In this document: one piece after another, positions 1 to 13,721 of the stretch | How positions within the stretch are numbered: position 1 is the stretch's first letter | Layout: the number at the start of each line of letters is the position of its first letter | DNA from: Neelides folsomi | Lineage: Eukaryota > Arthropoda > Collembola > Neelipleona > Neelidae | Reading direction: 5' to 3' | DNA: 64,000 nucleotides | NCBI GenBank assembly: GCA_034687125.1 | Contig: JAQGBZ010000035.1 | Location: 186,001-250,000, forward strand | Position numbers and translations under genes: made by a program | Notes under the pieces: model-generated | The model's input: only the letters and a program-made list of their open reading frames with translations | What the model was told of the DNA's origin: nothing | Database searches by the model: none

Positions 1-2079
1 ATCTCCAACTGTAAGATATATCAATGGATCTCCAAATTGTATTTTGCCCTCCTTCGCCATTAAAATCATTAACAAATAATATGGGGATTCCGAGCGTGGA
101 GGATCTACTAATATTCTAAATAAGATCAAGTGTTTACAAGAGATCCAAACAAATCCTAGCTGTGTAAACGTACGTGGAGGGAGGTGGATGTAAGCAGATA
201 GGACATGGATGAGGAGCGATGAAGAGGATGTGGAGCCTGTTTTTCCCTACAACTCGTGAACAAAGAGATTATCATAATTGAGAGTAGTGAAACTGGACTG
301 AGGACGGAGATGGAGAGTAGTGAGGCTGTCGGAATGCGGATGAACAGAAAAAGGTCACGATGAGGAGAAGGGGGTAAAGAAAACATTTTTCCTCTCCACT
401 AACTTTTCATACACACAGAGAGTCCTCGGGTACGCTTGTAAGTATCGGAGATATACATATGTATACATATGGATCCGCCTCAACAAGGAGAGATAAATGG
501 GAGAAGGAGTCGAGTAACTCTTGAGGGGAACGGGAACTTTCCCTGCTTTCCCCATACTTCCTTTCACCATAAACCAAGGGAGAACAATTGGGGGAAGTTA
601 CAAGTTGGTTAAGTGGCCGAAGAGTGATTTCCTAATGAAAGGCGAGGGTGGTTCGAGTAATGAATGCGGGACTCATGAGTGACGGCCACGCGGTTCAATA
701 GGAACCACCAACATCCTCCAAGGGGAGATTCAATGTAATATACGTCCAGCCTGTCCATATATGTATACATATACACATATTTATTGTATGTGTGCACTCG
801 GTACATATTGGCTATATCCTATGGTACTTCCGTGAAAAACATTCCAGAGTTTGATGAATCAGGATTTTTTCCCTCAATGATCTCGATATTAGTGTGGGCC
901 TAATCAAGTTTGAACAGGCTTCTTTGGGGGAAAAAACAGGTAGTGGATATGGAGGGCTGAATGTCGGAGTCGGGGAGGAGGACGGACAGTCATAAAATGA
1001 CCATCCTTCTTTCGCTCTGACATAGGACATGGACAGAGGAGTTTGCCGTGTTCATCTCCAGTTCCTCCTGATTTACGGGATGGACAGGGGCCATTGATTA
1101 AAATTACGGCTTTTAATATCTCACCCGAATTGGCTCGTGAATAAGAGAGGCCAACCCCTTGGATCTAGTAAATTGAAGCCCGATTGGGAGCGGAGGACCC
1201 TTTGGAGTTAGTGGGAGAGAGCCAATGACCTGATGAGTGAGTCACGGAGCGGGTTAATTTGCATACGCCCTTGCCCACAACTCTTGGAGGACGAAGAATA
1301 AAATGGCACACTCACCGAAGGGATGTGGTTTCGGTTCATGAGGGGAACCTTGGAGGGCCGGCGGAAGGAGAAGTCGAGTCCGGGCTTGAAGTCGAGGCTC
1401 TCGGCCTCCCACATCTTCCTCTCGTCTCACCTCTGAGGTGCGGTGGTCGCCATTTCATTAGGAGGCTCCTCCGTAATGAAGGGGAACAGGATTATTGGAG
1501 AGCGTACGAGTGCCAGCCGAGCTCGCCTCGCTCTGACCACCGGCTCAGCTCCTACCCTTCCATTTAGGACTACGCCGAGTTCCCCACTCACCATCCACCA
1601 CTAACCTTTTACGAGGGTTTAATTTCCAGTTACTTTCTTCAAATGGGGTCACATTCCTTCCACTCGCCTCCATAATCTCCGCCATTCCTCGAAAATGAAA
1701 GATCCCCATCCAGAACAACTCCTTACGCCACGCGACAGTTCTCCGGCGACTTCCGTGTCTTCGTCATTGGAATTCCGTACGAAAGGAAGCCAAATCATGG
1801 TGACCCTGACCTCCTCTTTTTATTATTTACTCACCTACATACCCACCCTCGATCCCCCACACTCCTGAGACAATTAAAAGAAGTGTCGTAAAAAGCAAAC
1901 ATCCTCAATGTCCATCCGCCTCAGCTTGGGAAGGAGCAGACGTTGGTGGCCAAACTCTCAGCCCTCCATAAAACACGGGGAATAATGCGGTCAAGCCCAA
2001 AGGGAATTTCTACCCATTTGCATAATTCTGTGGCAATGCGAGAATGTTTATATGAACACATGGGTGAGAGACAACGTCC

Positions 2080-2502
2080 TTGAGGAGGTCACGATTTGAT
2101 AAAGGTCAGTGGCCGGGCAAATGGCCTAGAATGCAGTCGATGCGGCTCTGCGAGGAGGCAGAGCAGCCAGCCCAGAAGATCGTCCCCCTGTCGTTGTTGT
2201 TATGGTCCCTGCTATGGGTTCGCGCTGGGGCGACTTGGACACCTGCGGACACCATAAACTCCACCGATCTCGGGGCAAATCCTTTCGCGGACCTCTCATG
2301 CCCGACAAAACCCAACGGGTGTAAAGATTGGGAAGGAGCGCCGTGGTGGTGGGATCGGCGGAAGAAGAGGCCGGGGGGAATGTGGTCCCGATCCGTTTCT
2401 CCTCCTCGTAGGGAGGAGAAGTCCCCGCACGAGATTACTCTGGGAGATATTCGCAAAGGTGGGAGGAAGGGCTATAAATACCCCTGCTCATATCCTTCTT
2501 GA
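2080..2502 (+). other. Weak candidate ORF with hydrophobic N-terminal stretch
   Basis: An open frame of 140 codons in a locally G+C-rich patch. Around residues 33-52 it has a hydrophobic run (KIVPLSLLLWSLLWVRAG) followed by a hydrophilic stretch with two cysteines, the kind of layout a signal peptide could give. I recognise no family. The opposite strand is also open over most of the same span, which argues for a composition effect. A frame entered by splicing or a chance ORF are both possible; chance is more likely. Confidence 0.12.
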
Positions 2503-2558
2503 CACTTGACAAGAGGATGGACGGAGTTCCTCCCTCGACCTCACCTACGGATGAGTAA
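2473..2558 (+). promoter_or_regulatory. Possible TATA core promoter with short downstream ORF
   Basis: A consensus-like TATAAATA lies at 2473-2480. An ATG at 2517 opens a 13-codon frame (MDGVPPSTSPTDE) that stops at 2556-2558; its last codons overlap a possible splice donor (GTAAAT at 2555). The spacing would suit a very short 5' UTR. No downstream exon was recognised, so this is only a candidate. Confidence 0.15.
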
Positions 2559-2831
2559 ATAAAGACCAACTTACCAAACCCATTGGCAGGAGGCTGATGG
2601 TGGAAGTCTCCACAGTAGCTAATGTTCAATCGTGTCTTGGGGCAATTCTTCTTTCGCGTACCCTCCCTTACTCCTCTCTAGATAGATCAAAAGGCATTTA
2701 GTAATTTCTCTTTCACTCCCTTTACATCTAGTATACTATAGCTATTAATATTGCAAACCCCCTTCCAAAATTTACATAAATGTCCAATTTGTGCACTACT
2801 AAATTAATAATATTATTACTATTACATAATG

Positions 2832-3517
2832 CATATGGGATTTAGCAGTCTAAAGTGCTGTGATTCGGAAAATAATTTTATTTTAATCGTTTCTAGAGAA
2901 TTTTAAATATGAATCTCAATTTAATTTACTAATAACGAAGTTATAAATGATCTTAACACAAATATTGGGGCAAAGTGAGCAAAACATCATGAAACCATAA
3001 TCCAACATTTTGCGATGCTTTATTCCTCTGTCGTTGCATTATTTACATTATTTCATTTCTTTCTCAATCTTCAATTCTCTTTTTAAGTTTTGGTTATTTA
3101 TTATAATCCCATTTTACATCTATTTTTAAATATAAAATACATTTACATATTTTTTATTCATTTCCGTAGCGTTTTCTCAAATCCATCTCCCTCACATGTA
3201 CAACGAAGGGCTAAAATTAACGGACTCGGTCATCGCAGATTTGAAGAAACTTTCAGGATTGATTCCTCTAGACAAAAAGGGGGTTTGGGAAACTTTAGAT
3301 TCTAGGTTGTATGATGCATTCAGCAAAAAATAGTTTCATTTGAATAATTAGATTAATTCACAATTTAATTCTATTAGTTAAATTTTTAATTGCTGTACTC
3401 TCCTATTCACATTTTAATAAAATGCACAAGAATTAAAAAAATCTTTTGAATCTCTAGAAACGATTAAAATAAAATTATTTTCCGATCACAGCACTTTAGA
3501 CTGCTAAATCCCATATG
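2832..3517. mobile_element. Inverted-repeat (foldback/MITE-like) element, about 690 bp
   Basis: The left arm (2832-2899, beginning CATATGGGATTTAGCAG) is repeated as its reverse complement at about 3451-3517, with one single-base indel over some 68 bp. TA-rich sequence flanks both ends; if the termini are TGGGATTT, the flanks are TA, compatible with a TA target duplication. No full transposase lies inside. The interior carries one exon-like frame at 3171-3334 on the + strand, described separately. The near-identity of the arms suggests recent movement or recent gene conversion. The superfamily cannot be named from the ends. Confidence 0.75.
3171..3334 (+). pseudogene. Exon-like coding fragment inside the inverted-repeat element
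   Basis: After a pyrimidine-rich tract ending CCGTAG at 3170, one frame stays open to a TAG stop at 3332-3334 and encodes about 53 residues. The segment from KLTDSVIADLKKLSGL to the end (ending LYDAFSKK) has the composition of a real, helical protein end. An overlapping frame is also open over most of this stretch. Because it sits between two matching terminal repeats, it may be a remnant of the element's own protein or the last exon of a captured host gene. I do not recognise the family. Confidence 0.3.
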
Positions 3518-6500
3518 TATATGAATGTGGCTAATAATCCAACATTAAATAAAAGAGACATGGTGACAGGTGAAGAAGAAAATGAGCAGGCTTTTGATCC
3601 ATGAGTTGTGTTTTTGATCCAAAAATCCCATGAAAGGATGTTTGCAAAAGGAAGGTCTGAATGGGATCCGCTCAATTGTTTACCACAACTGAGATTGGCA
3701 CAAGAATTGAATCTCGAAGATCCCGACCCTCCACAATGCTCTCGCATGATGATACTTTTACGAATCTTTCTGGCAAAGATGACCAGGCGGAGGAGATGCG
3801 TGTGGTTTCCTGCCAACGGGGCCACGTGTCTCGAAATTTTCTGCAGCTTTGTGTACATTCGGGGCCACCCTTTGCCAATACCAATATAAAGGTCGATGGG
3901 ACAGCAGAGGTTGACGAAAATCTGAATGAACTTCATTACAACTCTTGAATGTCTGTTTGTGTGTATCTAAGTGTGTGTTTGTGTGTGGCTCCTAGAGTGT
4001 CTGCATTCTCTCGAAGGGGGAAAGCCAAAAATTCTTCTTTCTCTCGCCAAAATCCTTTTGATGTGCATTAAAAGGCATGTGGTTTGGCGGAGGGCTAATT
4101 GAGCCTCCACAGCCTCCGACCTACTCCTTCAAACCGGAAGTGGAGAGAAAGTTTGGTTATAAATGCTCGAGAAAAACAGGAGGAGCTCTCGAGACATTTG
4201 CCTTCATCCTTTCCACAAGAACTTTGACTTGCATACAAAAAAGTGGCTTTTAGGGGGGCCGGGTCGCCATTGTCGGGGCTTGGAATAAAAAGTACTTACT
4301 CGGGAGGAATCATGAAGAGATTTCTGATTTCACCATGAAATCACGGCCCACTTTGTCAAGGCAAGGAGAAATATTTCGGGAAGGGGAACCTTTGCGCAGA
4401 ACTCCCTCATACAAATTTACAACTTTCCTCTCTTCGGGAAGACATAAGAATGGTTCAAAGGGGAATTCGACTTCAACCTCTGTTTTACATAAGCGAAACA
4501 TTCGGGTTTATCAATTTCCCTGCTCAGCCTCTCAACAGAACACGAGATCCCTCAACGTCTTGACAATCCTCCTTTTATGATATGAACACGCGACATTGGT
4601 CAATTTAAAAAACCATTTCTCACCGGCCCATATCAAATACCTATCTGCAAGGATTTCTTAGCCAAATACTCGTAAATAAATACATCTAACTAAATACATG
4701 GAATACATATTACATGGTGGTACGTATAGGTAATTTAATTAATCCGCATCTGCTTAGCCTTTGGGTGGTGGAGGGGAGAAGGTCCGAAGAAGTGGGTAAG
4801 ATTTCGAGGTACTTGGTGAGGAATATCCCCTAATATGATTAAGTGATAAAAGACTTCCTAACTGGTCAAGTCTGATTCCTCGTTCGGTGGTTGTATTGTG
4901 TGGAATGCAATCATTCCACATGACCACGTGCCGCAACACGTCCTACGTTTTGCACTCTGCCAGAATTATGACCCCAGCTGCCTCACTCCGCTCTTCCTTC
5001 ACCCCAATTATCTTCTCATCATATTCCAACTGCTCTCAAGATACTCCAACATCAATTAAACCATTGCCCCAATAAACTTCCTTATTTAATTAATATTTTT
5101 CCCACTCACGAACCCCTTCCATTCATAACTATACTAAATTTTTTAACTAGACTATATTTATAATTAATTCAATTATAGGAAATCCCCGTATCTCTGAATG
5201 TAACTGAACATGCATTATGATTTATGATGTATTCTTATGAATAAATGCTAGTTTTTTGGTAAATGTAGTCATGAATTGAAAATCACTTTTCTGTAAAATA
5301 CAATTTTCCACTCGTTATAAGATTATTTCTTTAATATTTTTCTTATTATTAGTTCTACTTCATTTTCACATTCATATTCCAGGGTATATGGTATAATATA
5401 GAAAAGTGGATAATGATAATGATACTGTTCTTATTAAATATATAATACATAGAATTTACAAGTAAAAAACCTACATGGACAAATTATTTTTTCAAATTTT
5501 CCATTCACAATGAGTTTTGCTTGTGCATTATTTAGGAATTTAATATACATGTTGTAGTTTAACAGGTTTGCCGAATTGTCGAGAAGAATGTTTTGGGAAT
5601 AATCCCTGGTTGATCCCCAAGAGAGTAAAAGTAGAATTTGATTTTCCCCACCTTTTAATCACCCTCTTTCTATGTAAGTTAAAGGAGTAAGGTCGAATAA
5701 ATAGAGTTTCGATCAATACGAGTTTTTAACTTGTAACAACTTCCATTAAATCCCAAGTTCCCCTTCACTTCAAATGCTACTGTTCAACATCTCATGATTG
5801 AAAGCGTTCTCCTTCATTGGAATAAAGAAGGAATAAAGTATTTGTGCGAGATTTCTTTCAACAAAGACCCACACTGTCCATCCTCTGCATTCTTCAAATA
5901 CCTCGGAGATATGCTAAGGTTATTAAATTGAATCTCGAGGAGGAAGATTTACACTGTAAGGAGTTGAAGCTAACGGGTGTGTAAAGAGGCAATGGATGCG
6001 AACAAGATTGAAGCCGAGTTTTCAATCTTTCCACACACAGGGAATCATGGAAGTCCAAATCCCCCTATAGAGAACATCCACAGACCTTATATAGCTCTAG
6101 TCAACTATGTAAAACTCGGCCTTTGCCCATATCCCTTCCTCCTGTTTAGATGTACGTGGAAGAATACATATAACTACAAGTATATTGTACACGGTCATAC
6201 CAGAGTACACGGGTTAAAGACTTCATGCATTGCATACCTTGTTGATGATAAGAGTGCATTTATCCCTCATTGGTATATGAATTATATGAATTACTCTCAA
6301 AACGAGTTTCATCTATGCATCGTTCATTTGCTAATTGATGCCTTGATAATTAATTTATTTGAAAGATTGTTGTTATTATCCCCTTAAGGATTAGTTCGTC
6401 TTTTTGTATTTTAATTATTAATATCTCATATATATCCTATGCTAACCAGAACGATTTTGTTATCCAACTCACATGTTTAAACAACTTTCATTCCTCTAAG

Positions 6501-7368
6501 TTTAGGGACGAAAATTTAAGAGAAAAAGAATAAATTTTGGAAAAAAACTTTCTTGGTCTTTGGATAAAAATTAAAATATTTATATTATAAGAACTGTATA
6601 TTTTAATAACATGGCATGATACAAATGGTCGCCCCAAAAGTTCGCACTTGCATGTTTAAACTCCTCAACTAATAACGTGTTCAATATTACATTATTTCCA
6701 ACTCTGTGTAATGGTTCATGTATTAATTTACGTTTGAGTATGGAAGGGGTAAGAAAGGAAAGAATGCAGTAAGTGAATTGGTTAATAATTTAATTTTGAT
6801 TCCTTCTTCTGTTAATTTACAACTTGAATATTAATAGTAATTGCACGGTCAGAGGAATGGTAATGTTATAGCAGAGGATACTAATGAATCTCGTCCTACC
6901 GGTCTTGGGAGTTTTTCTTAACATCTCTTACCATTTTTGATTGACCACCCAGCATAAAAAAGATAATTAAAGAGTATAATAGGAAAAATGTAGTAATTGG
7001 TCAAAAGCTCTTTGTGGCATTTCAAACTTCTTGGAAGGGTGTAATGGAAGTTGGGGTTGTAATTAGGGCGATAAGGCTTCAGAAAGCCGTTTACTTTCCA
7101 CTCATGTGCTCGTTCCAACCGACCAAGGGAGCCCGCTCGAACCAATAAAACCCGCCTATTATGACACCTTTACTTGATGAAATCATATAAAGCCCCGTGT
7201 AACAGGTGAGGTGATTAAATCTCTCGAAGTAACTCTATTAGCTGTAAAATGCAAAGAAGTGATAAGGAGGGATTTATGGGCCCTGAAACTCCCAAGTAGC
7301 TCTTTGGAAAATTATAATTCCTCTTTCAAATTCGATTGAGTATATCATGGAAGGGATCTGAACCTTCC
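3518..7368. other. Intergenic, no supported gene
   Basis: Three overlapping open frames at 3496-3948 run on both strands in a G+C-richer patch and none resembles a known family. A 136-codon frame at 5977-6387 (+) begins and ends in AT-rich sequence without splice support. TAATTA-type homeodomain core motifs are frequent, for example around 4730-4745 and 5080-5100, but such motifs are expected by chance at this AT content. Confidence 0.4.
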
Positions 7369-7406
7369 TACGCGGGGTTATACCCGTGGGGGTATAACCC
7401 TACGTA
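7369..7406. repeat. Strong hairpin (inverted repeat)
   Basis: The arms GGGTTATACCC (7375-7385) and GGGTATAACCC (7390-7400) are perfect complements around a 4-base loop. The stem resumes as TACG/CGTA at 7369-7372 and 7403-7406, after a two-base interruption. It has no reading frame and no obvious terminal repeats. It could be a structured RNA, a protein-binding palindrome or a miniature foldback. Confidence 0.6.
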
Positions 7407-10400
7407 TGCCATTCAAATCATTACCAACGGCCCTATCAGCCCAACATTGTGAATTGGGTGATGGGATTTGGTCTTATCTCTCCAGTTCCACTACCAAATC
7501 TACTAACTCGGGCAATTAAATGAAAAAATAGCAGTGGAGGAAGTGAAGCTCTTATTACAAGCCATCATTTGAGGCAATTAGCTAACTAGAAGGGGCTGTT
7601 AGATATTAAGAGTGTGCTTATTATCGCGATTCGATTCATCTCCTCAAGATAAGGAAATTCTCCCCCATGTGGCTATCCATAATGCGCACCTGAACACGGC
7701 AATGATTTAACGTACAGAGCTGAACAGTAAAAATATTCTTCGTTCACAACTTATCCACAATTATAACCTTTCCTTCTTTTACAACAATTCACACTCAATA
7801 ATCATCATTTGCCCATTAAGACATTTAAAATGAACATTGCAATTGATAATATTTTTAAAAGTCAGTTATTCTTTAATAAAAAATTATTAAATTAAATTAT
7901 TATTAATTAAATTCGACAATTCTTCCATTTCCTTTCCTTCCCACAAGATTTATAAATGTGACTCAATAGCCAATAACGTGGGAATGAGTTAAAGGACACA
8001 ATGAATTTAGGATGTTATTTCACGAGGAATTATGAGGTGAGATGTGGTGAAGTTAAGGTAGGCGCACGTCGAGCGTACGAGAGATAAAATTCCCAACGGT
8101 ACAAGAAAGAGAAAAGGAAGAGGCCAACGAGATGATTCCTTAATGTCATCATGAGAATGTACGAGGAGGTTCAAGGTCGTTATAATCTCTAACTTGGAGA
8201 AAAATTCCTCAACGGACCTCAGACCCTTCAAGAGATTCAAAGAATCTCATTGATGTAAATGACAATTAATATGCTAAATCTTTTTGTAAAAATTTTGTTT
8301 TTCCTCTCTCTTTCTTTTAACTTGATTAACACGGTGCCCACACATCATTTTCGGATATATTAATTATTATCTTGCCCCGGTATAATAAGTATAAAATACT
8401 ACATAAACCTGGATCAGAATCTCATGAAATATACAAGGTATATAGATGTTCCTTCTATTGCATGTAATACATAACTAAAGATATGTATTTACTTGCTAAA
8501 AAATTGATGAAGGATCTTTCTTTATACCTGACGTCGAAGAGAAGAAAAAATATTTTCCCTGTTATAAGCTTCAACGGGGTCATAATTTGATAATGAGTTG
8601 AAGAATTCTTCCATGTTGTGGAAGGAAAGAAAAGGAATTAGCATATTTGAAGAAATTCCTCAGAGGAATTATGAATTCTAATTAATACACTCTGCCACAA
8701 TGAGGAAGATTCTTCCACATACCCAATGAGGTCCAACATTAGACATATGAATTTTTATGGGATTCAAGTGCATGAGAGATTTCTACAATCGGACATTCTC
8801 ATTATGAAGAACTACATAAAACATACCTTTAACATATGTACCAAATAAATAGGGTTATGATCATCCCAATCTCACTTTCTTAACCTCCATGGATGATCAT
8901 TATATTAAAAATGAATATTCAGCTACGCACTTGTGTCACTATTCACCCAATATCACCGAACATAAATATTGTATTATTAATATGTATTCAATATGTTAAG
9001 GCATGCTTGCTTTTCCAAAAAATTTTTCAATTCTTTTAAAAGCTCAGTCACGATACTATTATATTACTTGTAAGGATACCTACATTTGAGAGAATGATGG
9101 AGTTCAAGAATTTTTGTGTAAACCTTACAATTGTAAATGTGATATTGTTCAATGACAATAAGTATCGTATGACAAGATGCTATATAGTAAATATGTACTT
9201 TATATACAATGTAATGTACAATGTATTGTACCTTACTACATTTCTATAAGTATTACTATATTTCAACTACCCGTGGATGTATTTGTACATATGAAAGTAA
9301 GAAGAGTGTAGGAAAATTGTTCGCATTCGCAACCCTTCTCAATCCAAAGACGACATTTTACCAGATACATTTAAATGCTAATACATGACTACAAATGGTA
9401 ATATGGAAGGTCTTGTATAGGAATTACATATGTAGGATGTGTATGGATATCTCATGGTCATACATAGGTTTGTTGGTAGTTTAAAGGAACAAGATGCACT
9501 TAAAGTTAAATCACGTTGGGCGATGAAGATCAAGTAGTGAGAAGTGCGTTGTTGTAAAATAAATGAAGAAGTTTGACGTCTGTAAGTGGACAGGGGAGTC
9601 CATGTTGAAATGTTTTAATAAAGAACCTCTCTGTCCCATTCTATTTCGGAAGTGGGGAGACGCTGTTGCCTAGGAGGAGGTGGAGGATATCAAATGGCAC
9701 CATTTTCCCTTCATCATCTGTATTAACATCTACTCCGGGAGGAGTACAAGGGTCGCTGACTCACAAACACCAAAATAAAAGTGCTATTTTTGAAGGGAAC
9801 TTCTCTCTGTTTCGCGAACCTCTTTTTCTCCAACATCATCTCCGACCTCAGCGGTTCGGGGGAGGGCCGGGGAACTCTCCCGGTTTCACTCTTCCACACC
9901 CTTCCACTCCTACCCGATTCCTCCGCTTACATCAATAATAAATAATGACGATAATGACCAACACTGCCACCCAGCTCACATTCTTTGTGGGAGGAATGGG
10001 AAAAATTGACCTCACGAGGATGTGAAAGAAATAGAATGGGACATATAAGGCCATATATCCCCAACAAATGAGTTAAACAGGCTTTGGCGTAAATGGGAAA
10101 TGAATTAGCAATCATAATAAAATACCTAGCAGTTTCCAATGTCAATCACCATGCACCTGAAAGGGAGTGAAAATAACTATATTTAAATTGGGATTGTAAA
10201 TAGCGGTTCAAATTGGATGTACAATTCTCCTAAAGAATCCATGCCCAAGTTATTGTCCCAGGGATGAATTTCTCTAATGCTGGGAGCAAACAGTTGGGAC
10301 AGGTTGAATTTCGAATAAATGGATTAGTATGGAGTTATGGAGGGACTGGTGAATTGTCTTACCGTCGAACGTGTATCGGAAGGGCCGAATAACTAAATGT

Positions 10401-13400
10401 GCATAACTTGATGAGTACTAGGAAGTGGGACTCGTTGAGTGTCTGATATGGTTGTGAGCGGATTTGGGGGAATGTGTGATGGGAGGCACAGAGAGGGTTC
10501 CGATTGTCACTGCTCTCCCTGCTCGACTCACGAGTGTTGTCTTACCCCAGGTGGGAGGCGGCGGGGCGTATCGGGGCAGGGGCCATGGGGAGGTCAAGTG
10601 TGGAGGCTGCCTGAGCGGACACTCGACTGAAGAGAGGCTCGTGGGACGGCGGAAGGCACAGTAGTGTGGAGGGCGAAGAACATCTTTTTCTCACTCAGCG
10701 TCCCCGAGGTTGTTTTTGCACTGGGAGCCGCGTACGTGGAGCCAATGCGGGGCAGCTGCTGAGGAGGCACAGCCCCTTGCCCTATAAGGAAACAGAAACG
10801 CTATGAGTAGCCTGGCCGGGCCTCCGAAACGCTTCAGCGTCCTTCCATGACAACCTGATGAGGAACATGGGAGCCAGGTGATCGCATACCTGCTCTGCAT
10901 TGTGCGAACCTCGCTCTAAGGAATGACCACTCGATCCCGTCCGGCCACTCTGCCTTTATGATCCACTCACTCACTCTTTTCCATCATTTTTATCTCGTTG
11001 AGAAATCCGCATCGTCCCTGGGTCTGACGAACAGGTACGAAATGACTCGTTTGCCATTTGCATACTCATAGGCGACGCATTCCTGTCTTGACTTATAGGC
11101 GCCCCTCGCAAGACCATCACAGGTCAGATATCTCTGGAGCTCCTGCCCACACACCTCCCTCGAAGACGTCATCTAAGGTGGCGTGAGGTCGGCCCGTCGA
11201 CCACGATCCCGGGGCCGCCGGCCGTCATAACAAAAACCTCCACACGTTCACATTTGTGGGGAGTGAGAGATCAATGCAAATTTCCTCAGAGATCCAGTTC
11301 CTTCCCTTTTTAACTGGTGAGGTTTTAATACGACGGTGTCTATTTCTGTCTCTCCGAGACGGAGGAGCAAACATGAAAAAACATAACATCGCATCGTATT
11401 GCAGCACGTGCAGTCACGATGCCTCTTCCTTAATACTCACCCGGCCACGTAATGAAATGGAGTATAGATGAGTGTATTGAGGCATTCTTCTCTACTCAAT
11501 AAGCTTATTAAAATAACGTAGGTGTTCCCAACATACCAACTCGTCAATAGAGGAAATAAAGATGGGGACAATATATCACCAATCAGACTTTTACAATCGC
11601 AATTGGGTAAAAATGAGCTTCATGGGTGTTATGTCTATTATTGATAATTCCCACTTGCTCTTAATGTCAAATAGTCAAATCAATCCCCAGATTAACATTA
11701 AGAGTATAAATAAAGAAAATATCAAAGGGGAATCATTAAAAGCTGAATTATGACGTCTGCAAATTGTTTTAAAAGACCTTCTGCTATTTAATAATACATC
11801 TACCCTAATGGTTGGATTTGAACATTACAAGTCCGGGAGTGAGCATAAAAAATGACTTTAGAGATCCGGCTATTTATATTTCAAAGTAGGTAAAATCCTT
11901 AAGCTGTTAAGCTCCTATTTATAATGTATGTGAACGAATCTGTCGTTTTACATCCAAACCAAATGTAATTGCTTCAGATACATTTAATAAACAGTTTTTT
12001 GACAAAATAGCCAATACGTATCCAACATAATGTATATTTATATAGACTACATTTATAAAATGAATATTACTGTAATATGTATAATACAAACCATGTAAAT
12101 ATTTAATACACTATTGCTTATGATACTAAATGAATATTTATAATTGCAGAAATAAATAAACAATTCGTAATAACTTTAATTCTATTTATGTAATTGTAGG
12201 TATTAACAAATAAAGTAATGCAAGCAGGATGCGAAAATATTTAAATATATATAATATTATATGTTGATATGTAACATACACGTATGTAAATACATGCGGT
12301 ACAAATGATTGCAAATTATAAAATTTACATAGTATTTATCTTTTATTTTTTCTTATTTGATTAAAATTGATTTTCTCACATGCAAACTTTATGATACAAA
12401 TATTTATACAAAATATATTTTATGAATGATAATTGAAAATTATAAATATATTGTAGTTTCTTACCAGCATTGACAAGTTCAATTTATCCTCAGGATCAGT
12501 CAGGTGAGTTACTCTTCATTTTGGAGAAAGAGATCGGAAGAAGAGCGGTTGAGCCTTTTATTGTTTCTTCTTTAAATTCTTCATCAGGAGTCTTCTATCT
12601 GTTGTACTACATAGTTTCTTAATTGCTACTTATTCAGTTTTAATTTGTCATTCTTCGCAACTTGGGTAATGTCTTTGAGTATTAGGAAGTTTATGTTAAT
12701 TATAATGAAAAAAATGACCTATTCTCTATAAAATAGACAAGAGAGACTTTGTATATAAATTATACAATTGAGACAGTATTAAGATTAGCTTAAAGTACTC
12801 AGGACCAGGACAGAATCTTTTTTCACTACAATAATAGTGAATAACACAGAGGATGTTGTACACACGAGAGGAACTCTATGTTGTAAATTAATCTTTTTGT
12901 AAACCTCTATCTCATTTAAGGCTACTTCCAGTCTACCTTAATAATATTACAGAAATATGATTCCTCTCAATTACAAACTCACTGTGAGAATGGAATCAAA
13001 TCGAGTCAAAATGTTTTAATTATGTCGAAATATTTAAGGCAATCGATGTCAAAAATTATATTATTATTTACATCTGTCGTAAATGTATATTCTGAGTTAG
13101 AAAGAGAAATATCACAAAAGTGTTAGTTATTGGCATTTGAGAATTTGTAAGTTTTGTTTTGACTTTTTCCTTAATTATATAAAATCTCTGTTTATCCTAA
13201 AAACGTTTACTCCAACAGTAAATTAGTCTCCAATTGCAGTGTGTAATAAAAGAAGGAAGTTGTTTAATTACAAATGGCAGGTTTGACACCTCGAGAAAGG
13301 AAAAAGGAGGAAAGATTGAAAATATGCGAAACTCATTTGAGGAATTTGGTAGAGGTGAATTTCGGGGTTTTTGGACCTCTTTCTCTCCCACTTTCTCTGC

Positions 13401-13721
13401 TTTCCACAAAGGATGCCATTTCCCAGATGGAGCCTCGCCCAATTCACCATTCAAATAACCCGCCCTTTCCCTTCCGTAAATTTAAAAACATTTGGCACAA
13501 AAAGAAAATTATTTCCTATTTCGGATTTCCGATATTCAAATATCATATTCATTCCTCGAATGAATAATAAATTATTTGACTGATTATTTAACTCTATTTA
13601 TCTCATTGGTTCTCCAACTATTGATACAATTAAAACCAAATCCTCAAAGCCATTAGTCAATTACCAATGGGAATTAAAAGTAAAATTTAATTTTTAAGTA
13701 ACTATATTATAAATATAAATT
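7407..13721. other. Intergenic, no supported gene
   Basis: AT-rich DNA to about 9.6 kb, a G+C-richer patch at 9.6-11.5 kb with several overlapping short frames on both strands, then very AT-rich sequence up to the ALKBH7 start. A small perfect dyad, GTACAAT-GT-ATTGTAC, lies at 9216-9231. No RNA gene, splice chain or protein family was recognised. Confidence 0.4.

Larger units (their letters stand above)
1..2831. other. Intergenic, no supported gene
   Basis: Sequence of mixed composition, visibly richer in G+C and in CTC/GAG runs than the gene block at 13.7-26 kb. Short open frames occur on both strands but none shows a family motif or a convincing chain of splice sites. Alternating TATACATATG tracts lie near 450-475 and 755-785. 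The longest frame, 2080-2502 (+), is listed separately as a weak candidate. Confidence 0.5.

Noticed and set aside
3496-3948. Overlapping frames on both strands, up to 146 codons
   Set aside because: At least four frames are open at once, a sign of low stop density; the left end runs into the inverted-repeat element.
5977-6387. 136-codon frame on the plus strand
   Set aside because: AT-rich drift product with many Tyr/Ile/His residues, no splice signals and no family.
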